From JAICXG01 sp963801255 (lineage in GTDB: Bacteria; Verrucomicrobiota; Verrucomicrobiia; Chthoniobacterales; UBA10450), in NCBI GenBank assembly GCA_963801255.1, contig CAWDEC010000012.1, positions 372,001 through 436,000 on the forward strand: 64,000 bases of DNA, given 5' to 3'. The notes under the pieces are model-generated. The model was not told the origin of the DNA. It was given only the letters and a program-made list of their open reading frames with translations, and ran no database searches. How positions within the stretch are numbered: position 1 is the stretch's first letter; each line of letters begins with the position of its first letter. Positions 58,257-64,000 of this stretch are shown one piece after another. The position numbers and the translations under genes are program-made.

Positions 58257-60442
58257 CTAACGACCTTTTTGCAGAAGGAGTGATAGACTGCCAACCGCGC
58301 CGCTTCCGCCGCCGGTAACCACGGCAATACCGGGTTGCTGCCGCGAACCGAAATGACCGAGCGCGAGGCCAAAGGGCGAGCCTGCTGTCGAGTCGGCGAT
58401 GGCGTTAAAGTTTCCCTGCCCATCGTTCAGGCGGGCCTCGAGGCCAATGTTGTTTTCGGAAATCGCAAGGTCGGGGAAACCGTCGCCGTTCAGATCGGCG
58501 GCGAGTAGAGCGAACGGTTCCGCAGGGAGAAAAATGTCTTCGCCGTTCACGAAGCTGCCGGTGCCCGTGCCGAGCAGTTGACTGATGCTATCGGTCAGCA
58601 CGTTGGCGATTATCAAATCGGGAATGCCGTCGCCGTTCACGTCGGCCACGGCGATATCGAGAGGTTGCTCGCCGTCGAGAGGGTAGGTCGTGGGTGTCTG
58701 AAAATGACCATCGCCGTCGCCCAGCGCAACAGTCACGAAGTTCGCCTCGACGTCGGTGACTGCGATATCGAGATTGCCGTCGCCGTTGAAGTCGGCAATC
58801 GCGAGTCGCGGTCGGATTCTGGCCGGCCGATATTTGGCTCGGACTTCGAAATGTACCGTCGCCGTTGCCGAGGGAGATCGAGACGGCGCTACTCGTATTA
58901 GATGTCCCCACGGCGAGGTCGAGTTTTCCGTCGTGGTTGAAGTCGGCGGCTGCAACCGTAATTGTGGGGCCGGGGAATTCAACGGGCGTCTTACTTTGAA
59001 AAGTGCCGTCGCCATCTCCAAAAAGCAGGCTGACATCTTCTTCGCCAGTGTTGGCCACAACCAGATCGGAGTTGCCGTCGCCGTTGAAGTCGCCGCTGGC
59101 GATTCGGTTAGGGGCGTCCCCCACGGCATAATCGCTCGCCGCGGCGAAGCTGCCGTCGGCCTGGCCGAGGAAAACGGAAACGGTTTCACCGATCCCGTTC
59201 GTGACCGCGGCATCCGTCACGCCGTCACGGTTGAAATCGTCGAGGACGACGTGAGCCGGCCCGGCATCGGTGGTAAAACTACGCGACGCACTCAATCTTC
59301 CACTTTTCGATTCGCGAAGGAAGGTGACGACGCCGCCAGCGGAATCGGCGACGAGTAGAGCGCGGGAATTGCCGAAGGCGCCTTCAGCGAAGGCGGAGGG
59401 TTGGGCGCCGACAGTATAAGAAACTCCAGCCTGAAAAGTGCCGTCGCCGTTGCCTTTTAGGGTCGCGAGGCTGTTGCCGTCTTTGCTGATCGCGGCGAGG
59501 TCGAGCTTGCCGTCGCCATCCGAATCCCTCGCGATGATCGCTGACGGCATCGCGCCAATCGGATAAAGCGTTGCCGCGCCGAGCCCGCCGTGGCCATTTC
59601 CAAGCAGCACTGCAACGTTGCCGGCTTGTCCATCACCGGCCTCATAAACCGTCGCCGCCACATCCATTTTCCCATCGCCGTTGAAATCACCGACCGCTAC
59701 TGCCGAGGCCAGACCGCCAGCATCGAACGCGTGCGCGGGTCTAAACGTGCCGTCGCCGTTGCCTAACGAAGTCGCGACCTGCGAGGTTACGTTTTCAGCC
59801 ACGACAAGATCGAGCGTGCCATCACCGTCCATATCGGCGAGTGTGATCCCGGAAGGCTCGACGCGATTGTGCAATTTCACGGCCATGCCCGGAGTGAAGG
59901 TACCGTTGTCATTTCCTAGAAGGATGCTGACCGAATTAGTCGATCCATTCGTGACCACGAGATCGATTTTGCCGTCGTTGTTCAGATCGCCCGCGGCGAT
60001 GGCTTCCGGGCTCACGCCAGTGTCATAGGTCGCGCGTAGCGGCAAATGTGCCGTCGCCCTGGTTGAGCTCGATGGTGACGCTTCCATTTCTGCACTCGCC
60101 GTTGATGCAAGTGTTGGCCACGGCGAGATCGGGCTTGCCATCGCCATTGAAGTCGCCACTCGCGAGCGCGACGCAGAATTCGCCGCCGGTGGCAAAAACA
60201 CCGCCTGGCTGGAAGCTGCTCCCGCGGCCGAAGAAAACAGACACCGTTCCCAGTAACACTTGATTCGAGACCGCGAAATCAAGCTGCCCATCCTGGTCGA
60301 AATCGCCCAGGGCGACACCGCTGGGTGACGACCCGACAGAGATGAATGGCGCGGAATTAAAAAGTGGCGCGCTACTTCCGCTGGTGGCTCCAAGCGAGAG
60401 TAGGGCGAGAGAAAAAATGAGACGATTGATCAGTGAAAACAT
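58257..60442 (-). pseudogene. Secreted FG-GAP/VCBS repeat protein with two frameshifts
   Basis: Reading leftward from ATG 60442: signal peptide (LINRLIFSLALLSLGATSGS), then many repeats of the type GDFNGDGKxDLAVAN with VSVLLGNGDGTF, a beta-propeller of FG-GAP type with calcium-binding DxDxDG loops. The frame is lost near 60034 (one extra base) and again near 58805 (one extra base); across both joins the repeats continue in another frame. The full product would be about 728 residues. Two shifts suggest a true pseudogene, though assembly error cannot be excluded. It lies against the cassette direction. Confidence 0.85.
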
Positions 60443-60848
60443 TTGGAATCGTCGTGAAACGCGTCTGTTCTGTCGACAGAAAATCGGGTGGAATAAGGTA
60501 ACGCATCCGTTACGCGAGTTCGTTAGGCCGCGCTTTATCGCCGGACGAGTTATGTGATAAAATAACGTTGCCGTATTTCTGAATCAGGTAGTCCACGATC
60601 GCGCCGGATTTCATGAGACACGCCATGAATACTTCGAACTGCGAGTCGTACTTATACCTATGCGGAGGCGCGCTATCGCCTACACGTTAGACCAAAGCAA
60701 GGGAGTGACTACCATAGCGAGATTGCCGTGGCTGAGCTTGAGCTCGTTAGACCGACGGCCGCGCATCAGCACCGATATCGACGCCCCCTGTTTGCCATGC
60801 TATAGATCATCACTCGAATCCTGGGAGAACGATCTTGAGAGCTAACCC
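60443..60848. other. Cassette debris before the DUF1801 gene
   Basis: Three GTTAGRC cores occur here (60522, 60686, 60746). The last has GCTGAGCTTGAGCTCGTTAGAC, a good attC right end; the others are weaker. A minus-strand fragment (60510-60662) is listed separately. No complete gene is present. Confidence 0.45.
60510..60662 (-). pseudogene. Minus-strand gene fragment ending in an inverted attC core
   Basis: The minus frame YKYDSQFEVFMACLMKSGAI, VDYLIQKYGNVIL and then ARPNELA and TAA has coding character. Its end GGCCTAACGAACTCGCG matches how plus-strand cassette genes run into a left core (xxPNxxM). This suggests a fragment of an inverted cassette, without a start codon. Confidence 0.4.
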
Positions 60849-61478
60849 ATGAAAGCAAAGCACGATCCTGTTACGGAGTTCTTCGACGAGTATCCCGGCC
60901 CAGTGCCAGACCTCGCGCGCAGCTTGCGCGAAATCGTCCACTCGGCACTCCCCGATGCATGCGAGGATCTTGATCGACCAGGAAGAGTGGTCGGCTACAG
61001 CTACGGTCCGGGATATGCCGGCCTCGTTTGCACGATTATCCTTAGTAAGACTTCCGTGAAGCTTGGTGTGGTTGGGAGCGCCCAGATGGCCGACCCCGCG
61101 AACCTACTCGAAGGCGCCGGCAAGCGACATCGCTACGTCGCCTTTGGCCAAGCATCCGATTTCAAGAGACCCGGTATTCGTGATCTCTTGCACGCGGCCG
61201 CAAGGCGCTGGAAAGACCAAGAGCGTGAAAAAGAAGCAGCACCTGAAGGCGCCGGCAAGCGACATCCTACGTCGCTTGGCCAAGCTGCGATTTCAGGAGA
61301 CCCAGTATTCGTGATCTCTTGCATGCGGCCGCAAGGCGCTGGAAAGACCAACAGCTTGAAAAGGCCTAACCAGGCGATGCCATCCACCAGTTGCAACGAG
61401 CACCCTCGGCCCGATTGCGAAATAAGTTCAGCGCGTTTGTTGCAGACACTCTGCCGTAGTTTATCTCTGTCTCGTTAG
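60849..61478 (+). CDS. DUF1801-like protein with a duplicated, frame-shifted C-terminal segment
   Basis: The first ~125 residues are a DUF1801-type domain (VPDLARSLREIVHSALPDAC, VGYSYGPGYAGLVCTIILSK, RHRYVAFGQASDFKRPGIRD). From 61110 a ~130-bp segment is tandemly repeated. The second copy has small indels and is read in another frame, giving ISGDPVFVISCMRPQGAGK. The frame then runs through the attC and ends at TAG in GTTAGGT (tail SLSLSR). The native protein probably ended near residue 135-140; the remainder is duplication and attC sequence. Confidence 0.65.
   Translation: MKAKHDPVTEFFDEYPGPVPDLARSLREIVHSALPDACEDLDRPGRVVGYSYGPGYAGLVCTIILSKTSVKLGVVGSAQMADPANLLEGAGKRHRYVAFGQASDFKRPGIRDLLHAAARRWKDQEREKEAAPEGAGKRHPTSLGQAAISGDPVFVISCMRPQGAGKTNSLKRPNQAMPSTSCNEHPRPDCEISSARLLQTLCRSLSLSR
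61110..61366 (+). repeat. Imperfect tandem duplication (2 x ~130 bp)
   Basis: Copy 1 (61110-61244) and copy 2 (61245-61366) both start GAAGGCGCCGGCAAGCGACA and share GTATTCGTGATCTCTTGCA, then GCGGCCGCAAGGCGCTGG. Copy 2 has several small deletions that change its reading frame. Confidence 0.85.
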
Positions 61479-61481
61479 GTA
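61364..61481 (+). repeat. attC site (118 bp)
   Basis: Cores are GCCTAAC (61364) and GTTAGGT (61475). The inner arms are drifted, but GTTGCAACGAG and TTGTTGCAGAC still suggest pairing. The right end is TTATCTCTGTCTC. Confidence 0.75.
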
Positions 61482-61494
61482 TCAGAAAATTTCC

Positions 61495-62262
61495 ATGCGC
61501 GTCACCGTTTGCGAAACACCCCACGATCCACCTGCTGCGGAGAGAACATGGGCGGCGCTGTGTAGGCACGCACGAGATGAAGGCACTGATTTGTTGGTCC
61601 TGCCAGAGTTTGCGTTCTTGGAACCTGTTTGGGAGAAGAAGGAGTTTGAGCAGTCGCGATGGACTGCACTCGAACGAACGGCTACGACCTGGCTCGCCCG
61701 CCTGCCAGAGCTGGAGTGTGCCTACGTAGTTGGTTCCGTGCCTGTCACCATAGCGGACAAGCCATTGAATCAGGGTTTCCTTTGGTCGGCCGGAAGTGGC
61801 TTCGTTCCTCTCAGGAGCAAGCGACACTTGCCGAACGAGCCGGGAGGGTGGGAGGCGCGCTGGTTTAAGAAGGGTAGTGAAGAGTTCCCAACCTTCTCGG
61901 CTGGACCGCTCAAGTTTGGTCTGAACATCTGTACCGAGCTATGGGCTCTCGAGACCTTCGGCCCATACGCCAGAGCTGGAGTGCAGGCGGTCATATCACC
62001 TCGGGCTACCGCTGCAGCTACTACGGAGCGATGGATCGCGCTGGCCAGGACGGTGGCAGTGCGGACCGGTGCGTTTAGCCTTTCCTCGAACCGGAGGCAC
62101 GACGATGGTTCGTGCGGGGGGGTCGGCTGGATCATTGACCCCGAAGGCAACGAACTGGTGCGCACTTCCGCCTCCAATCCCGTCGCTACTCTGGACCTTG
62201 ATCTCACCTCGAGTTCCATCGCCAAGTCGAGCTACCCACGCTACGTGTTCGCTGATGCCTAA
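61495..62262 (+). CDS. Carbon-nitrogen hydrolase (nitrilase superfamily)
   Basis: The 255-residue protein contains the nitrilase catalytic triad: Glu38 in LLVLPEFAF, Lys109 in SKRHLPNEPG and Cys146 in LNICTELWALE. The fold strands end with GVGWIIDPEGNELV. It should hydrolyse a C-N bond of an amide or nitrile; the substrate is unknown. It starts 13 bp after the attC and its stop overlaps the next core. Confidence 0.88.
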   Translation: MRVTVCETPHDPPAAERTWAALCRHARDEGTDLLVLPEFAFLEPVWEKKEFEQSRWTALERTATTWLARLPELECAYVVGSVPVTIADKPLNQGFLWSAGSGFVPLRSKRHLPNEPGGWEARWFKKGSEEFPTFSAGPLKFGLNICTELWALETFGPYARAGVQAVISPRATAAATTERWIALARTVAVRTGAFSLSSNRRHDDGSCGGVGWIIDPEGNELVRTSASNPVATLDLDLTSSSIAKSSYPRYVFADA

Positions 62263-62381
62263 CACGGCGGTCCAGGCAACAGTTGCCGCGCCACTATTTT
62301 GGCTTTCGCTTTCGGCCGGATCGCTGTCGTTTCAGGACCGAGCCCTTCGCCAGCAGCCGGGCCTGAGCTTAGTCGCTAGGT
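62257..62381 (+). repeat. attC with altered right core (125 bp)
   Basis: Left core GCCTAAC (62257) is intact; the right core is GCTAGGT (62375; one change from GTTAGGT). The arms are strongly drifted. Confidence 0.6.
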
Positions 62382-62418
62382 CTTATGCGTAGCCTTTCCG
62401 ACTTCCACACACTTAACC

Positions 62419-62733
62419 ATGAATAATGCCACCAAACGTTCGCTTCTCCGCTACGTTCACCTTATCCTCAGCATTCCAATACTGGGTTACATTTACGAGC
62501 CGGTTGCGGAAGTTCAACAGTATGCCGGCGCTGTTCGATTTCTCTTCGTTCCCGTAATTATGCTTTCAGGCTTCTGGATGTATTCAGGCGTATTCTTCGC
62601 CGTGATTGGGGTTGTCTTATGGCTCGGCGCATATCGTCTGTCTGGATTTGGGGCGGCTCTCCTCAGTCAGGTCGTGCTATTCACCACGCGGAAGATTTGG
62701 CTGGTGATCCACGCGCGACAATCCAAAACTTAA
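62419..62733 (+). CDS. Small membrane protein (104 aa)
   Basis: Three hydrophobic helices are visible (YVHLILSIPILGYIY, FLFVPVIMLSGFWMYSGVFF, VIGVVLWLGAYRLSG) followed by a basic tail. No family is recognised with certainty. The stop TAA is part of the next attC left core (ACTTAAC). Single-gene cassette. Confidence 0.6.
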   Translation: MNNATKRSLLRYVHLILSIPILGYIYEPVAEVQQYAGAVRFLFVPVIMLSGFWMYSGVFFAVIGVVLWLGAYRLSGFGAALLSQVVLFTTRKIWLVIHARQSKT

Positions 62734-62808
62734 CAAACCAATACCGCCAACACGCCGCCTATCATATATGGCAAGGATGCGTGCGCCGGGTAATGTCGGA
62801 CGTTAGGC
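62728..62808 (+). repeat. attC site of a different lineage (81 bp)
   Basis: Cores are ACTTAAC (62728) and GTTAGGC (62802). The right end AATGTCGGACGTTAGGCCGC resembles only the site at 38667. Confidence 0.65.
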
Positions 62809-62822
62809 CGCGCCACCACACC

Positions 62823-63188
62823 ATGCTTAGAATCATCAAATCACCAACACGCATCCAAGCCGCTGGAGATCCTCCCAAGACCATCGAGGAGTTTATCGGC
62901 CCTCTGACATCCGGGACCACTGCTTTGAGCGTCGCCCGAATGGTGAGTCCGCCAGGTTGGAGCGAGTCGGGTCAGACACCGGAGTTTGACGAATTCACCG
63001 TCGTTTTACGTGGTCAGTTGCGAGTTGAGACACGGGATGGTGTTCAGGATGTCTTGGCCGGCCAGGCTGTCATCACACCACGAGGACAATGGGTGCGTTA
63101 TAGCACGCCAAGTCCAGACGGTGCAGAGTATGTCGCTGTCTGTTCACCAGCATTTTCACCACAGACAGTTCACCGCGACGCACACTGA
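62823..63188 (+). CDS. Cupin-domain protein
   Basis: A 121-residue single cupin starting at ATG 62823. Motif 1 lies around GQTPEFDEFTVVLRGQLRVE (the usual HxH is replaced by EFDEF, so metal binding may be altered) and motif 2 around VLAGQAVITPRGQWVRYS. This variation is common in cupins that bind ligands without metal. The role is unknown. It follows the attC of the second lineage by 14 bp. Confidence 0.75.
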   Translation: MLRIIKSPTRIQAAGDPPKTIEEFIGPLTSGTTALSVARMVSPPGWSESGQTPEFDEFTVVLRGQLRVETRDGVQDVLAGQAVITPRGQWVRYSTPSPDGAEYVAVCSPAFSPQTVHRDAH

Positions 63189-63192
63189 AGGG

Positions 63193-63315
63193 GTCTAACC
63201 ATACGCTGGAGCGAACGGCGGAGGCGGTGCACTACACTTTTGAGATCGACTCTACATTCAACCTTGAAGCGACGCGCGCTCTCCTCGGCCCTCACTCATC
63301 TTATTCTCGTTAGGT
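63193..63315 (+). repeat. attC site (123 bp)
   Basis: Cores are GTCTAAC (63193) and GTTAGGT (63309). Arms of the majority type (GAGCGAACGGCGGAGG) with TCATCTTATTCTC on the right. Confidence 0.88.
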
Positions 63316-63416
63316 CTTTCATGCGCTGTTTGAGAGTCACCGTTGTAGCAGCAGCCCTGCAATCGTTCCGGCTCGCGGTCGACTCCATCGCCTGGGGACG
63401 CGGCGAGGAATTCTTC

Positions 63417-64000
63417 ATGTCACGCGTCATCCGACCGCTCGCAGTTCTGCTAACGCTGGCTTCCTTTCCTGGATCGACGTTAGTCGCATCCCGGCCGGAC
63501 AAGCCTTTGGTAGTGGATCAGAATAGCCGCGTCGTTGTCATGGAATACGAAGCGTGGTTTGGCCCCAAGGCAGTTACTTTTCAGGGAACGGCGGCCAAGC
63601 CTTTCTTACAATCCAAGGACATGAAACGGGTCGGCGGTGGTTATGACAGCGCCGACCCTGCGGTCATGCGGCAACAGGCCGCCTGGCTGCAAGCGATGGG
63701 AATGGACGCCGCCCTGATCGAGGTCACGAACAATGTGAGCTGCATCTTCAACAGCGTGGAATTTCTTAAGAGATATAGCATCGACTGCACCCCGGAATTC
63801 CGTCTTTCGAACCGAATCATTCTCCAGAACACGGGCAATCTCTATGCCGCCTGGACTAAAGTTGGAACTCCGCTCAAGCTGATTCCAATGGTGGGCGGTA
63901 TCGATCAGAATGTTCTCTATTCGGACATAGATGGTAAGACCGCGTTCGAGAAAGAGATCGAGTATTTCGGCGCGCTCATGCGGGCGCACCCGAGCCTGAA
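63417..64000 (+). CDS. Secreted protein, possibly GH99/GH71-like (C-terminus cut by window edge)
   Basis: The frame is open to the right edge, so about 194 residues are visible. ATG 63417 begins a signal peptide (SRVIRPLAVLLTLASFPGST); an upstream ATG 63321, directly after the attC, is in frame but lacks it. The mature part has EYEAWFGPK, then GYDSADPAVMRQQAAWLQAM and GMDAALIEVTNN, resembling the first strands of GH99/GH71-like barrels (phrase YDSxDPAxxRQxxxW). Assignment is tentative. It would be the first gene of the continuing array. Confidence 0.5.
   Translation, partial: MSRVIRPLAVLLTLASFPGSTLVASRPDKPLVVDQNSRVVVMEYEAWFGPKAVTFQGTAAKPFLQSKDMKRVGGGYDSADPAVMRQQAAWLQAMGMDAALIEVTNNVSCIFNSVEFLKRYSIDCTPEFRLSNRIILQNTGNLYAAWTKVGTPLKLIPMVGGIDQNVLYSDIDGKTAFEKEIEYFGALMRAHPSL

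Larger units (their letters stand above)
8715..63321 (+). mobile_element. Chromosomal integron cassette array lacking a functional integrase (CALIN with intI scar)
   Basis: About 50 attC sites or remnants recur across 54 kb, nearly all in the same orientation, each placed 3' of a plus-strand gene. The typical site is 102-135 bp. It opens with GCCTAAC/ACCTAAC/GTCTAAC, closes with TCTCGTTAGGC or a close variant, and has complementary inner arms. The intI stub and attI-like region sit at the left end. Runs of large or minus-strand genes (31-32.8, 39-42.7, 44.2-48.7, 58.3-60.4 kb) interrupt the cassettes. The array probably continues past the right edge. It is best classed as a degenerating sedentary chromosomal integron. 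Confidence 0.85.

Noticed and set aside
58255..58261. GCCTAAC next to the FG-GAP stop as an attC left core
   Set aside because: It coincides with the minus-strand stop context and is not followed by any attC arm.
9469..63315. The regularly spaced repeats as a CRISPR array or as REP/insertion-sequence repeats
   Set aside because: Spacing is gene-sized and irregular, each unit is 40-196 bp with conserved RYYYAAC/GTTRRRY ends and paired arms, and each lies 3' of a gene in one orientation. There are no short constant repeats with spacers and no transposase.
8700..64000. A complete integron integrase somewhere in the array
   Set aside because: No plus- or minus-strand frame in the window carries the tyrosine-recombinase catalytic motifs; only the 5' stub at 8715-8847 is seen.

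Overview
The window looks like a chromosomal segment of a free-living, probably soil, bacterium. The likeliest source is Verrucomicrobiota (Chthoniobacterales-like). This is inferred from the ECF-sigma/serine-threonine-kinase-TPR pair, the GloVer, HAF, kelch and FG-GAP secreted repeat proteins, and the general codon style. No rRNA, tRNA or CRISPR array was seen.

Bases 1-8704 are ordinary chromosome: a GT39-type membrane glycosyltransferase running off the left edge, a hypothetical protein, rpsN (S14), a CNNM/CorC 'hemolysin' family protein, a TonB-like lipoprotein, a secreted metal-binding-domain protein, sodA and lepA.

The main finding starts right after lepA. From about 8.9 kb to the right end, the window is a very large integron gene-cassette array. 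About 50 attC sites or attC remnants (over 30 with both ends recognisable) separate mostly single, plus-strand genes. Each complete site opens with an RYYYAAC core (usually GCCTAAC), closes with a GTTRRRY core (usually GTTAGGC), and has imperfectly complementary arms with extrahelical bases. At 8715-8847, divergent from the array and exactly where an integrase belongs, lies a truncated, frameshifted 5' stub of an integron integrase gene (intI). The structure therefore reads as a chromosomal integron whose integrase was lost, i.e. a CALIN that still carries its platform scar.

Cassette block 1 (8.97-30.9 kb) and block 2 (33.1-38.7 kb) carry small membrane proteins, NTF2/SnoaL proteins, a PLL-type beta-propeller lectin, GNAT acetyltransferases, alpha/beta hydrolases, YciI, VOC, DUF1801 and RibD/DHFR-like proteins, an SDR plus DAACS-symporter pair, a DUF4157 (eCIS-type) protein with a HEAT partner, cupins, an epoxide hydrolase, NIPSNAP, DoxX-like, metallo-beta-lactamase-fold and CPBP proteins. 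Larger genes then interrupt the array: a minus-strand GloVer protein (31-32.8 kb), an M14 carboxypeptidase and kelch protein (39-42.7 kb), and an ECF sigma/STPK-TPR operon with a HAF protein (44.2-48.7 kb). Block 3 (48.9-63.3 kb) resumes with DUF2200, an ADOP-type ABC permease, VOC, CPBP, DUF4157, nitrilase and cupin cassettes, interrupted by a frameshifted minus-strand FG-GAP gene. The last gene, a possible GH99-like secreted protein, runs off the right edge.

Many cassettes show decay (frameshifts, nonsense codons, half attC sites, 40-bp collapsed attCs, tiny or ORF-less cassettes), as expected of an array no longer reshuffled by its own integrase. Most cassettes have no visible promoter. 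Several genes start inside, or stop at, the attC core sequences.
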